The translations under genes were made by a program, and so were the position numbers. This document shows positions 1 to 10,273 of a stretch of 64,000 nucleotides of DNA, one piece after another. Position 1 is the stretch's first letter. Every line of letters starts with the position of its first letter. This DNA is from Purpureocillium takamizusanense (taxonomy: Eukaryota > Ascomycota > Sordariomycetes > Hypocreales > Ophiocordycipitaceae): NCBI RefSeq assembly GCF_022605165.1, contig NC_063080.1, positions 124,001 through 188,000 on the forward strand. Direction: 5' to 3'. The notes below the pieces were generated by a model that was given only the letters and a program-made list of their open reading frames with translations, had not been told where the DNA came from and searched no databases.

Positions 1-850
1 CAGTTGACACCAGTGAACGTGGCTTGCCCAAACCTGACCAGCTCGCTGCAACAGCACCGCAATTCACGGCGACGGGAGGCATATACATCAACCCCGCGTG
101 AAGCTGACGTGACAACCTGCACTGGATTGCTTGGACATCAGGCCCCCGAGGCTGGTGCTGGTCCAGGCAGCAGTCGGCGGCTGGCATCTGCCTGGGTTCC
201 TGCAAGGGGTTCGCATTGCAGGCGGGCGCTTATTCGCTGACTATCATTGGGGGTACCAGTTACCGTCAATGGGCTTCAGTCAGACGCTTTTGTTATCAGT
301 AACACCAGCGCAGCGCCGCTACAGGCGCGCCACCGCTGCACGCCCTGTTACCGGCAGCTGGAATTCTGGGCTGCCAAGGGATACCAGCCACTGTACCTCC
401 GGCGCCACGGCGGTTACCAGCCCCCCTTTGCTACCAGACCACTAGCGCCTCCAGGTTACTGGTTCCCCTGAGGCTAATGCTAGGAGCCTACCAGTAATTG
501 CCCCAACTTGGTTGCCAGCATCTCTGAGCAGCCAGTAAGTCTCACGTTGAACTTACCAGCACCTCCTGGCCCCCAGCAACTGGCGTAGCTCCGGGTGCCA
601 GCAACCCCAAGTCACTGGCACCGGATTCCGCTCAGCTACCAGCAACCATGCACCTCCACCCATTTCACTACTGGTACCTGCTCCGACCACGCAGATTGTT
701 ACCAGTTCCTCCGGAGGCGGGGCCCAAGTCCCTGTGCACCCCACGCAAGCCGATTCCCAGCAACCTTACAGAGGCGTTTTGGTTGGGTGCCAGTAGCACG
801 CTTTCCTGACACCAGCTGCCTGACGCTTACCCAAACCCGTGGGCGATGAC
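1..850. repeat. CCAG-rich degenerate repeat region
   Basis: The words TACCAG, ACCAGC and GCCAGC recur here well over a dozen times, mostly 20-60 bases apart, along with CACTGG/ACTGGT complements. Open frames exist on both strands but none resembles a known protein and they overlap heavily, so I read the stretch as decayed repetitive DNA rather than a gene. It lies in the presumed Starship cargo, to the left of the first recognisable gene. The consensus unit and its period cannot be fixed by eye. Confidence 0.4.
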
Positions 851-1183
851 CCATGATCCGCCCGACCTTGGCCCCGGAGCGGAAAGAAAACTACCGCTAC
901 CACCGTGTCGACTGGCAATTCAGTAGAAGATAGACCAGAGAAGGCTATTCCGCTCGCATGTAAGGTAAATGCTCACATACTGTGGCACCGCGTCGGGGTC
1001 GGTGCATCACAAGACAACCTCCCACCGCAACAGCGCACAGCAGCGCGCTACGCGCCCTGAACCACTTAGACGCAGTTGCTAGTGCTATAGAACCGCACCA
1101 GAGACCGTGCCGCGCCAGCAATCACACGCTAGGGTAGAGCAGCCCGAACAGAGCACTCCTAGCGAATTACAGTTCGGTAAACT

Positions 1184-1585
1184 TCAAGTCTCTGTCGCGA
1201 CCTGTAACGCCAGTCGGGTTTGATAGATGGCCAGTTCCGCCCGCCATACTTGCTCATTTGGCCAAGAACTAGCCGCCTGCAAGGGGAGGTTGACCGACTC
1301 GACGGGTCTTAGAACCACGTCATCAACAGGGTGGCATTCTAGCGTCACAGCGCTGGCTTGGATATCAAAGGGCAATCCTTTCCTCACTAAACAGTCCACC
1401 TGTCGCGTGCGGCCGCCGACGTCTTCCACATTGAAAGCGATGATCAGCCCGTCGTAGGCTACAGGCGGAATTTCTCGAAGCGGGACCACTCCCTTCAATA
1501 AGTTAATTGCTGTGGCATGCACATCTCTACTCGGCAGATCGAGCGAAGGGCAGCACGGTAAGAGCATAGTTATATTGCAGCGCAT
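1184..1585 (-). CDS. possible small hypothetical gene
   Basis: An ATG-initiated frame of 133 residues without a recognised domain starts just downstream of the stop of the neighbouring minus-strand gene. Its composition looks protein-like (alternating hydrophobic and charged stretches, few low-complexity runs), but no promoter, intron or homologue is recognised. It could instead be a decayed 3' part of the upstream gene or chance open frame. No function can be given. Confidence 0.25.
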   Translation of the reverse strand: MRCNITMLLPCCPSLDLPSRDVHATAINLLKGVVPLREIPPVAYDGLIIAFNVEDVGGRTRQVDCLVRKGLPFDIQASAVTLECHPVDDVVLRPVESVNLPLQAASSWPNEQVWRAELAIYQTRLALQVATET

Positions 1586-1591
1586 CTTTGT

Positions 1592-3018
1592 TCAGTATAG
1601 CAAGTTTTGCCGTACATGGTACTTGAAGTCCTCCATACGCGACGCGTAGAGTCTGCTCCTGACATCCAATGCCCCCTCTGACCTCGTAGATAGATATGCA
1701 CACGTGCTGACTAGCTTGGCTGGAATGGCATTCAACGTTCTTGGAACAGTTTCTTTTTCGAGGGTTTGCTCGTCTACCCCCCAGCAGCTCCAGCCATTCC
1801 TGAAGAAATGTTAATTTGAAGAAGGCATGTAAAAAGGGACACTCACACGCATGAATCAGCACTATCGGAGAATATGCTCAAAAGCAAATCCGACGGTCCA
1901 GAAAGCTTCCTCCAGAGATCGCCTATTTTCTTGTACTCCAATACAATGACTCTGCGTATAGAGTCGTCGATAGAATAACCTTGGGCCACGAGATATCTAT
2001 CGATAGCAATAGTTGCGTCACTCCGGCCCCTCCATTCGTGAACCAGGTCCTTCTCTTTCTCCAGGCAGATTCGTCGCTCTAGTGCGTCCAGAAACCTTGA
2101 CAGCTGTGCGTAACCGAATCTAGGGGGCAATTCGATACCCTTGACGAAAGGCTCCCTCGGCTGTGTACCAGCGATAGTGTTTTCCAGGGCGCGAACGGCA
2201 GAAGTCATAAATGAGGTTGTTAAGGGACCGTCGGTCGGGATTGAAGTTTTTCGAAGAAGTGAGGTCCAAGTATTGAGAATGGCAACCCAATTGTCTCCAA
2301 AATACCTAAGCGCGTCCGATCTGATCAAGTCGCAACACCGAATTGTTACAATGGTCAGATTGTTCCTGCGGAGAAAATGCACTGTGTCCTGAGGCTGCTC
2401 CTTGTTCTTCAGTCCGTCAGTGGGTGCGTCTGTTGGCAGCGCATTCGCATAGCAATCACATACCTGAGCAATTGAATCATATGGACCCAGGGCCAGGGCC
2501 AGGAAACGGTTTGCCTGTGCTCCGTGTCCACAACCAGATTCGGAAGGTTGGCCATTCTCCGTCAAGCCGTCCTGAAGGAAGGCTCCAAAGAGCCCACAAC
2601 CAGGCTTGGAAGGTTGGCCATGGAATTGAGGAGGTTTCTCCATCGAAACGTCCTTTGAGACGGTCCCAAAAAGTCCACAACCAGATCTGGAAGTCTGGCC
2701 GCTCGTCAGGTCATTTGCCTGCCCGAAGAGGATTTGAGAACCAGCATTATTCGGTTGTCCCCCATGGAATGATTGACGAGGTTCAATCGGATCGTCTTCC
2801 GGCCGCCTTCCGGACAGACCACCAGTAAATGTATAGGTTTGGTTGCCCATCGGGTCCCTTGGTTGGCCAAAAGAATACTGCTGGCTGGTCATTCCCGCTC
2901 GCGGTGCGAATGGGTCTCTTGGTCGCTCGGCCGAAGGGTTTCCAAGGTACGACGATAGAGAAGCGTAGTTGGCTGGATATGGGTGCGACATGGTGCTGCC
3001 TAAATCTCTCCGGATCAT
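1592..3018 (-). CDS. hypothetical protein, copy 1 of a three-gene family
   Basis: Two exons, complement(1592..1799, 1847..3018), joined by a 47-nt intron with a GTGAGT donor and a TTCAG acceptor, give about 459 residues. The first ~170 residues are polar and Gly/Gln/Pro-rich and contain three imperfect copies of a GCGLFG-type motif. The C-terminal ~280 residues share a domain with the genes at 3.7-4.35 kb and 5.1-6.1 kb: a W..L...P segment, an RFGY..L..FL.A motif, a charged helix, an LLLSI segment, then a post-intron tail beginning DEQTLE. That tail aligns with the VDESTFE tail of the copy at 5.1 kb, and this is what supports the splice. It has no known domain. The long N-terminus is absent from the other copies. 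An alternative start is the second Met, ten codons in. Confidence 0.6.
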
Positions 3019-3179
3019 GGTGCACTCCCATGGCAGCAGCTTCAGGAACTCTTAAAAAGAAAGGTAACTCACTGCTTTGGGTTAAATTTAGTGCCTCAGC
3101 GCTGCGAGAGGTGCTAAAATTCGAGCACCCAGCAGCGACGACAGCTAAGATTCGAATGTAGCTTAAAGTTAACATTAGC

Positions 3180-3270
3180 TAGCCGTCAGAGTTACTGACG
3201 GGGTGGCCCCTGTTTGGTTAAGCGCCGTACGATTCTACCAACCGGACCACTGCGAGACAAGTACCCTCTT
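3180..3270 (-). other. tRNA-like fragment
   Basis: On the minus strand a stretch around 3210-3255 reads like a tRNA A-box and D-arm (TGGTCCGGTTGGTAGAA), followed by a CTTAAC anticodon-loop-like word, but no B-box (GGTTCGA) follows and no acceptor stem closes. At best it is a decayed tRNA or a tRNA-derived repeat. Confidence 0.2.
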
Positions 3271-3667
3271 AGGCCTGGAGAAGATGCTCAACCGGGCCAT
3301 TTATGATGAAATGGCGTGAGAAGGTGATCACCTGGTACAGTTGTTTGTTCCACTGGCTTTTTTCTAAGGGGGCGCGCTTCGGATTGTCTAGAAAAGGAGA
3401 TTCTATTTGCTTTCAGTTTGCGTGGCAACAGCGTGGCTTTCGCTGTGAGAGCTTTGTCCGACTTCATCATTGGAACAGTTGCAGGCGAGAGGGTGCTCCC
3501 GTTGCGAAATGGAACGGAAAAGGAATCATCATAAGCAGCGTTGCCACCCTTAGGTGCAAGGTGGGCTTGAAGAAGCACGATCACGGGACACAAACGCAGA
3601 TGGGCATTGACACGGGTTCTGAACAAGCTATGTTTCGCACTATGAATACTTCGCAACCAAAAAGAAC

Positions 3668-4350
3668 TCAAATGGGAAACACCGCGCTGCCGCCGAACAT
3701 CTCGCGACATCTCCTCACAAGTTGTTGCCCAATTTGGTCCAGCTCTCGGGTTTTGACAGAAAAGTTTTTCCTAGCCGACTTTTGTTAACTAGTACCCGAA
3801 GGGAGTCTTAGGCTACGTACGTTTTTTTCTCTGCCAGGTTGGTGTATGCGAAGGCGAGAAACATTGATCCCGCCACGAGGCGCGACATGCCCTTGCTCCA
3901 TCGCAGGCGGAGACTTGCTTCGGACTTGGGTGTTTGGCCTTCCAGGGCTTCATAGTATGCCCTATGGGCAAGACTAGAATTGTCTCTCCCAGTCTGGCCG
4001 TCCAGGTTGCCTATGTTCCTTTCGAACTTATATATCCCTTTAAGCGAATCTAGTAGTTTGACCAATTCCGTCTGCGCCAGACGACGCTGCCAAGTCTCCG
4101 TATTTTCATCTGAGAAGATGCGATCAATCATCCGAATGGCAGATTGCGCTTCCGGTATGGTTGTGCATCGGCAGTCCAACGTCAGGTCGGACCAATATGC
4201 GTGTATAGTTTGGGTGATGGGAAGGAATTCGTCACGGGCTTTCTCTCTGATATACACCTGAAGCTCAGAGTCGGGCAGATCAGAAGAGGAGTTACGAGAG
4301 GTTGATGTTGGCGGCATAGCGGAGTCGACAGTGACAGCTGTTGGGGCCAT
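3668..4350 (-). CDS. hypothetical protein, copy 2 of a three-gene family
   Basis: Two exons, complement(3668..3770, 3821..4350), with a 50-nt intron (GTACGT donor, CTAG acceptor, TTAAC branch-like word), encode about 210 residues. Without splicing the frame stops three codons after the donor. The domain matches its neighbours: a helical first half with AIRMIDRIFS, where copy 3 has AARAIDVVMS, a KLLDSLKGIY segment equivalent to QFLESMKSRI, and a final amphipathic helix SRLVAGSMFLAF equivalent to IESALLLSVLF. This copy lacks the long N-terminal region of the copy at 1.6-3.0 kb and has a shorter tail. Function unknown. It lies head-to-tail between the other two copies. Confidence 0.55.
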
Positions 4351-5100
4351 AATGCTTCGTGCGGTCGGTTTATGCTGACCTGCTCACTCCATCGCCAGCG
4401 GCGGAGAAGAGCAGCACCTTATGTTTATTTGAACACAGACTGCCACTTCTGCCAAGCCCCTCTCTATTTAAACTTAAGCACGCACAGGTTATGAAGGGGA
4501 CGTGAGATGGGTTAACTTTAAATATGTGCAGTTCACCGCCGCATACCTTTATGCCCTTTAGTTGTGCCTGGCGGTGGGGTCCAAGCGATGGGTGCCTGGT
4601 TAAGGGGATGGATGTGTATTTTGAGTGATGGATGTGCGGTTTGAGTGATGAATTTGTGGTTTGCATGATGGATTAATTTAAACAAGCGATTTTTGTATGG
4701 CTTTTGCTTGTGTTTGAGTGATGCCCTGCATCACTGATGTGTGTTTCACTGACGCATGTTTCGCCGATGCGTATTTCGCTGAGCCGGGTTCCAGTGATGC
4801 CTTCGCAATCAGTCAAGCATTAACTTTAACTCCCCCGTTTAATCTAACACTTGTTACTTTTAATGCATGCTAGATTTAATGCGTGTTATTATATCGCATG
4901 TTAATTTTAATGCAGGTGGTTAATCTTAATGCTAATGAACGTGTTTGGTCTGGATGCGGTTGTCGATGCGAGGGCTGCGTGACCCTGTCGGTAGGCTCCC
5001 AAGCTGTGACAGGGACGAGCCCCGCTGTTGAGGCGGGGCTTCACCAGCGGTCCCGCTGTGTAGGGTGCAAAACGCTACTCGATAAGCAGACCTATTGAAT
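4351..5100. repeat. intergenic stretch with short degenerate tandem repeats
   Basis: No gene is visible. From about 4610 to 4680 a ~20-nt unit related to TTTGAGTGATGGATGTG occurs three times; from about 4735 to 4800 a ~15-nt unit related to GTTTCACTGACGCAT occurs four to five times; from about 4855 to 4935 the word TTAATGC recurs five times. A perfect 8-bp hairpin, AGCCCCGC/GCGGGGCT with a 7-nt loop, lies at 5018-5040. The region separates two copies of the three-gene family. Confidence 0.5.
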
Positions 5101-6148
5101 CTATCTCCCGTAGCTCAAACGTCGCGTAACCCAATCCGCTATGGTCCCCTCCAAGAATTGTGCGCAAGGAGCTCCCACTCTTACTGCCTCCTCCACCGAT
5201 GTGGTCAAATAACGACAAACGGCCCGGACGTTTTTGGGTATGGCCTCGAGAGCGCGTGTGGCAAGCAACTCGAAAGTACTCTCGTCCACCTGTTCCGGAT
5301 CTCTGTCAAGGGTCAGTGTCCTGACGGCAGAGTGATCGGGGAAGTACTTGCGCGAAAGTGTCCACTGTTCGGAACAGTACGCTCAATAGAAGGGCGGACT
5401 CAATTGACATTTGGTGGAGGCGCCTCCCATTGTGCCAATTGCGCCGCAGGTCGGTTTCTTCCGATGCCACCAACTGCGCACCAGCGTAGATGCTGTATAC
5501 GGAAATACCACTGACGACTTCGCCGCCCGCAAGCCACGGCTTGTCTTCTGCGCATATTCTTGACTTCATGGACTCTAAAAACTGGAAAAATTTTAGATAG
5601 CCAAATCTGCGTGGCAACACCGGCTCCATTTCCCCCGACATAACGACATCTATGGCTCGGGCAGCCGCTGTGAGGTTGAGGTGCGTAATGCAACCTTTTG
5701 GTGGCAGAGTTGAGACTTGCAACAGGGATGCCCAAGCTGTGAGCGTAGGTTGCCAGGTGCGCATTAAGTAGCCGGTAGCATCACCCCTGACGAAACTGAA
5801 TCGAATCTCCAGAGCCTGTTGTAAAGCCCCTACGTCATTTTGCCCCCTCTCCATCAATCCCCAACCGCGCTCGGAATGCTGATCTCGGCGCGGCAGTCCT
5901 GCTAGCCTTCGTTCTTCTGGAACTTCCTGTTCTTCTGGAATGTGTTGTCAGCGCGAAAGTGGTCTCTCGGACCCAATGTAAACCATGCCTTGGCTGTGCT
6001 CTTTCTCGAAACAGAAATATGATCCGACATCTCTCATCACAACGTCACCATCGTGGTCATAAACGATGTGGGGGTAGTGGTCCGACAATGTAGTGTCCTG
6101 TCGGGGAGGTTGGGCAGGATTGCCGCCGCAGTAATTGGAGCACGGCAT
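5101..6148 (-). CDS. hypothetical protein, copy 3 of a three-gene family
   Basis: Three exons, complement(5101..5289, 5348..5926, 5984..6148), give about 310 residues. The last intron (58 nt, GTACTT donor, CTGAC branch site, AACAG acceptor) is well supported because the tail it adds matches copy 1. The first intron (57 nt, GTTTAC donor, CTGAC branch site) has a weak donor and is less certain. The core reads W..LTAWASLL, then AARAID, RRFGYLKFFQFLESMKSRI and LLLSVLF, each with a counterpart in copy 1. No domain of known function is recognised. A TATATAA-type sequence near 6211-6217 is about 65 nt upstream of the start. Confidence 0.55.
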
Positions 6149-6698
6149 CTTGACGCAAAGTCCCGGACGCTCCGCGGCAAAGCCCTGGGTCTCGTCTAAC
6201 GTGCCACGAGCCCCATTATATAAAGGAGCAGCAAAAGTTTCGAGCGATCAACATTGACGAGTTCCCCAGTTCTCAAAACTCATATTAAAACGTGTTACAT
6301 TTGGTACATCGCACAGCCGACAAACGCCCGACCTGATCGACTGGGCGGTGGGGTGACCTGAGAGGTAAGAGGACCAAATGCCTGTGCCGTGCCATTTGTA
6401 GATGGCGCATGGGCTTGCACTCCCAGCTGCCAACAAGGGACATGCTAAATTAAAGGTTCATGCGACACTTCTGCGTTGAATTAGACGTGGTTATTGCTTT
6501 CAATTGAATGCGAGGTATGTTGCAAGAGAATTCTCGCGACAAAGACGGCCACCGCCCTCGAAGTATCCACTACGGCCCGCGATCTGCTAAATCTAGTGGC
6601 GGCGTAGGCAACATTGCCGGCCATCGCCCTACAGCGTTTTTGGTATAAAATCACGTGTAGCCCGACAAAAAGCTACAAGCAAGACAATACAAGCCAAG
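6149..6698. promoter_or_regulatory. divergent promoter region; TATA box at 6644-6650
   Basis: No gene is visible. A TATAAAA box at 6644-6650 lies 49 nt before the ATG of the plus-strand secreted-protein gene, and a TATATAA-like box near 6211-6217 suits the minus-strand gene on the left. The rest shows no clear structure. Confidence 0.5.
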
Positions 6699-7532
6699 AT
6701 GTTTGCGAACCCGATCCTTCCCTTCCTTTTGGGCATTGCTACGCTCACAAGATCCCATTCATGGGTCGAAAGGCTCATGGTCTTCGATATACATGGCACA
6801 ATGGTCGGCGCGGCAGGGTATCCTCGTGGTGCCATCTCCCGCTTAGATCCGAACTTCAACGATTTCCAGATGCAGCATCTCCTGCCCTCAAGCTCAAACG
6901 GAGCCAGTGTCCCTCATGATCGCATCTGCAAGGCAACACAAACGATTGGAAACTATACCAATGCCCTCCCGCCTCTGTATGCCTGGCCAGGGGCTTTCAT
7001 TGCACTGCAGTATCAGGAGAACGGACACGTTACCTTACCCAGCTTGACACCTCAGAAGAAGAGTAGCGGTACGGTTTATATCTATGGAACATCTAGCCCG
7101 TCCAATGAGGATTCTCTCACATCGATACACGGCGTCTGGAATACAGAGGGCACGGGTGGGGATAGACGCGGCCGACTTCTTGCTTCCCGCAATTTTGATG
7201 ACGGCCAGTGCTACCAGATAAATGAAGGCCCTCTGTCAAAGGAAAGGCAAAAGCAGTATCCCAAGTCTGCAAAAGAACCTCAAGGGGCGGATTTATGGTG
7301 TCAGAATGACGTTCAACTGCCCGTGGAGATCAGTCACCCCTACAGCCTGTACTGGGTCTGGGACTGGCCGTCAGCCCCAAGTAACATGTTGCCTGACGGC
7401 AAGACTGAGATCTATACAACTTGCATCGACATCAAGATTTGTACAGTTCCGGAAGACGGACAAGGTAGAATGAACTTTCTGGATGGACAAGATCTAAACA
7501 CGGCTGGGGTGAGGGACCAACTCATGGGCTGA
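6699..7532 (+). CDS. secreted LPMO-like protein (DUF7492-type)
   Basis: A single exon encodes 277 residues. An N-terminal signal peptide (residues 1-19, hydrophobic FLLGIATL core) would leave His20 as the first mature residue, in the context HSWVE. A free N-terminal histidine after signal cleavage is the copper-binding feature of lytic polysaccharide monooxygenases. The GYPRGAISR segment near residue 40 and the conserved cysteines resemble fungal DUF7492 proteins, which share this HSWVE...GYPRG start. Oxidative polysaccharide cleavage or another copper role is inferred, not shown. The protein would be secreted. It ends at residue 277, without the Ser/Thr-rich or GPI-type tail some relatives carry. 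A consensus TATA box precedes it. Confidence 0.7.
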   Translation: MFANPILPFLLGIATLTRSHSWVERLMVFDIHGTMVGAAGYPRGAISRLDPNFNDFQMQHLLPSSSNGASVPHDRICKATQTIGNYTNALPPLYAWPGAFIALQYQENGHVTLPSLTPQKKSSGTVYIYGTSSPSNEDSLTSIHGVWNTEGTGGDRRGRLLASRNFDDGQCYQINEGPLSKERQKQYPKSAKEPQGADLWCQNDVQLPVEISHPYSLYWVWDWPSAPSNMLPDGKTEIYTTCIDIKICTVPEDGQGRMNFLDGQDLNTAGVRDQLMG

Positions 7533-7830
7533 TGGGACTCATAGGTATTGTACAATAACAGATCCATGCATTAGCTCACTCACTCTCACCGGATGATAGC
7601 TGCCTATGCGTTACAGGCGATCTATACGTACAGGTCAAGCATGGGCCTGCTTCAACTGGCTTTGACCCGGCCCGGACTAAACCTATGGTTACCCACACGA
7701 CTCTTGACACAGCCTTAGCAGGGCGGACGAGGCTGTCGACCTCGAACTGGAAACTGCGGCAGACGACAAGCTGGACAATGGTCGGGGCGGAAGCCCCCGA
7801 GAACAGCGTTGGTTCCGTCTTTGTCCTGAA

Positions 7831-7838
7831 TATAAAAG
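7831..7838 (+). promoter_or_regulatory. TATA box of the F-box/ankyrin gene
   Basis: TATAAAAG lies 93 nt before the ATG at 7931. It supports 7931, rather than upstream in-frame ATGs, as the real start because those would be transcribed from before the TATA box. Confidence 0.5.
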
Positions 7839-7930
7839 TCAATGACATCCCCTCTTTTCCAAGTCCTCGGCTCGTACTGAGCATACTCCTTACTTTACCC
7901 CTTCCCACCTGCAGAACTGGCAGTGCCCCA

Positions 7931-8581
7931 ATGGCCTTGCATTCGACTCTCTACCTACTGCCCACGGAGATCTGGCTTGCGGTGACTCGTCTCATCTCCG
8001 AGAGGGACTTCAGAGCTCTTGTTTCTACAAACCGATCCCTCAGGCAACGTCTTACCTATTATCTTTACTACCAGATTCCCCGGGAGGATAGCTTGATATG
8101 CGCAGTGGAAGCCGGCTCTGCATGGGCTGTAGAGACTGCGATAACAGCGTTCCACGATCGAGCTCAGGTGCAGGGCATACGTCCCTACAGCCTTTTGGCC
8201 TTGGGTTTGGCGGCGTTTCGGGGAAACAAGCAACTCGTCAAGATCATCATGGAGCGCAGCATGATGAAACCAGACTGGGCCACAATCAACGTGGCGAGAA
8301 GTGCGGGACAAGACGACATAGCGAGGTATATGCTCGACCACAGCGGTCTGGCCAACGCAGCGGACTCTGACGGAAGAACTCCCCTTTGGACGGCTTCCGA
8401 CAAGGGCGATTACGAACTCGTGGAATTCTTGCTGGGTGTCGACTGTGTCGATGTAACCAAGGCGGACAATCACAATCACACACCAATGTTCCGCGCCATA
8501 CTGAACGGACATCATCAAATCGTCGAGCTCGTCATGCGGTCCGGCAAAATGGGCCCCCGCGACAGAATGTGGTGGTTGTAA
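7931..8581 (+). CDS. F-box-like/ankyrin repeat protein
   Basis: A single exon of 216 residues. It begins with a short F-box-like helix (LPTEIWLAVTRLI, residues ~9-21), followed by ankyrin-type repeats: a degenerate one around residue 85, then DSDGRTPLWTASDKGDYELVEFLL and a related HNHTPMFRAILNGHHQIVELV unit near the C-terminus. Such proteins usually act as substrate adaptors of SCF ubiquitin ligases, with ankyrin repeats binding the target. That role is inferred from architecture. The frame is open further upstream (to 7685), but the TATA position argues for the start given. It is short for this class and may be a reduced copy. Confidence 0.6.
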   Translation: MALHSTLYLLPTEIWLAVTRLISERDFRALVSTNRSLRQRLTYYLYYQIPREDSLICAVEAGSAWAVETAITAFHDRAQVQGIRPYSLLALGLAAFRGNKQLVKIIMERSMMKPDWATINVARSAGQDDIARYMLDHSGLANAADSDGRTPLWTASDKGDYELVEFLLGVDCVDVTKADNHNHTPMFRAILNGHHQIVELVMRSGKMGPRDRMWWL

Positions 8582-8646
8582 AGTGTACGTGGCCTACGGC
8601 GAGAGGATATCTTTCATTTGGTCAATGGAGAGTGGACTGTTTTGTA

Positions 8647-9013
8647 TCATTCTAGCTCAAAAATTTCTGTTTCGTCGTCTTCGCTCTTGTCAATAGTAGC
8701 TTGTACGACTCTAATCCGATCCTCTTGCTTCTTATTGAAGTTGTCAGGACCCAAGACCACTGGCACGGGGTAAGTCTCGGCCTGTAACAAACGTCAGCGA
8801 TATTTTAGGTGTTGTCGCTGGAATACCCACCATTTTTTCCGGCGTCGGTGGCTCAAACCCATTGGAATACTGCCACACCTGATTGTTTCGCCTGCTGCGC
8901 ACACACACAAAAACGTCGACTTCGCAGTCGTCGTGCAGCTCATGAGCTTTCTTGATGAAGTTCCTACGGCGCTTCGAGAATTTGGACGATCTATTTTTGC
9001 GGATCCTGCGCAT
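8647..9013 (-). CDS. small MADS-box-like protein
   Basis: Two exons, complement(8647..8781, 8831..9013), with a 49-nt intron (GTGGGT donor, GCTGAC branch site, TTACAG acceptor), encode about 105 residues. Residues 1-50 read like a SRF/MADS DNA-binding and dimerisation segment: basic RKNRSSKFSKRRRN, then KKAHELHDDCEVDVFVCVR, which is the MADS helix and first strand. The C-terminal exon is acidic. MADS proteins bind CArG-like DNA as dimers, but this one is shorter than Mcm1 or Rlm1 and has only the core. The frame stays open upstream to an ATG at 9193 that would add 60 residues. A second protein with the same KK..L...Y.VDV pattern lies at 15.7-16.4 kb. Confidence 0.6.
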
Positions 9014-9418
9014 GTCTACCAGAGTAGCTGAGCTGAGTTCTGGATGGGTGAATGAGGCGCTGGTAGGCTTGCTCTGTCGCAGCTCCTGTGAAGGCGGGCC
9101 TAGATCAGCGCTGCAGGGTGCATGTGCGGCGTAAAGCCGCGCCTGCGACCCCCCAACGAACGGCTCAAAAGAAGCGTAACAACTGGGAGTCATCAGACTT
9201 GTGCCTCATCGAGATGGGCAAGACAAACCTACAGTGGGCAATCCATGGCGTGTGCTTGACTGGGTTGACAATCCATACTTGCACTTGGAGGCACGGGCCT
9301 TAAATCATCGCACCTGGCCATGCGTTCGTTAAAGTAAGCTACGGGCTTCTTTTAGTGATGTCGTCCCTGCCGCGCGCTTGCGGCGTCCACGTATCATGCC
9401 AGCAGCATGAACTGTAAC

Positions 9419-10053
9419 TCAATTAAAATTAGCGACGAGGGCAACAGCCAAGGCAGCTAGAGCAAAGACCGCACTACCGAAGGCGGCCCAGCCGTATACC
9501 ATCCCCAACTCAGATTCGACCGCGAAGCCCATGCTTTTGATGTCGGACAGGGCGATCCCTAAGAGAACGACTCCGACCACCACCGGCACTGCCGCCAGCA
9601 AAACAGAGAACAGGACCCCTGCCTTGGCCCAAAATGTTAGGACACGCATGAAGAATAGCCCACAACACATTGTAATAGCACATGCTATCAGTATGATGGC
9701 CACATCAGACAAGCGGCCGACACCAAGCCCTGCCATTTTCCCAATGACAGAAGAGGTGGAGTTTGCGAGATCAGACAGCCCGTCGCCGAACTTCCTGCAC
9801 TGAACGTCGTCATGAAAAGTCACGCAGGAGCCCCAGATGCCAATCGTCAAATTTTGCGAATCACCGTGCCGCAAATCATTTGAGATCTTCAAACGTGTTA
9901 GTTCAACTGCCTATCGCCGCCTCAAAGGGCACTCACTTGTACGACGACCAGACCCCGCTCTGCAAAGGTAGCACTTTGACGCAGAATGATGCTCAGCGTA
10001 CCATAACCGATTAACGCAACAATGGTCGCGACGAGCAAGGAGTTCCGAAACAT
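9419..10053 (-). CDS. SUR7/PalI-family membrane protein
   Basis: Two exons, complement(9419..9886, 9937..10053), joined by a 50-nt intron (GTGAGT donor, CTAAC branch site, GAAG acceptor), encode 194 residues. There are four hydrophobic segments: residues ~6-24, then three in the second half (VAIILIACAITMCC, VLLAAVPVVVGVVLLG and AVFALAALAVALVA). An extracellular loop between the first two carries a W-G-S-C motif and a second Cys. This layout is that of SUR7/PalI proteins of the plasma membrane (eisosome or pH-sensing relatives). The exact partner or stimulus cannot be told. A TATATAA sequence near 10096-10103 lies about 45 nt upstream. Confidence 0.7.
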
Positions 10054-10273
10054 TTTGACTGTGGTAGAAGCGATTCGGTAGAAAGGATATCATTGAGTAT
10101 ATAAGCACCACCACACCCACACCATTTAGAGCATGTTAATTTTCGCGTGACAGTTAAGTTAGCGAGAGCAGGCACGACCGCCCTTCCCGTTGCACCAGCA
10201 GCCCCCCGGGCCCGGTTCAGCCCCCGTCTGCATCCTGCGAACTATCTGTTGTTTTGTTCCCCAAGGAATTCCA

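Noticed and set aside
3195..3265. tRNA gene on the minus strand
   Set aside because: Only an A-box-like word and a CTTAAC loop are present; there is no B-box or closing acceptor stem.
3288..3788. Overlapping open frames of 140 and 161 codons on opposite strands
   Set aside because: The minus-strand part covers the last exon of the neighbouring family gene in another frame, and neither frame has a domain.
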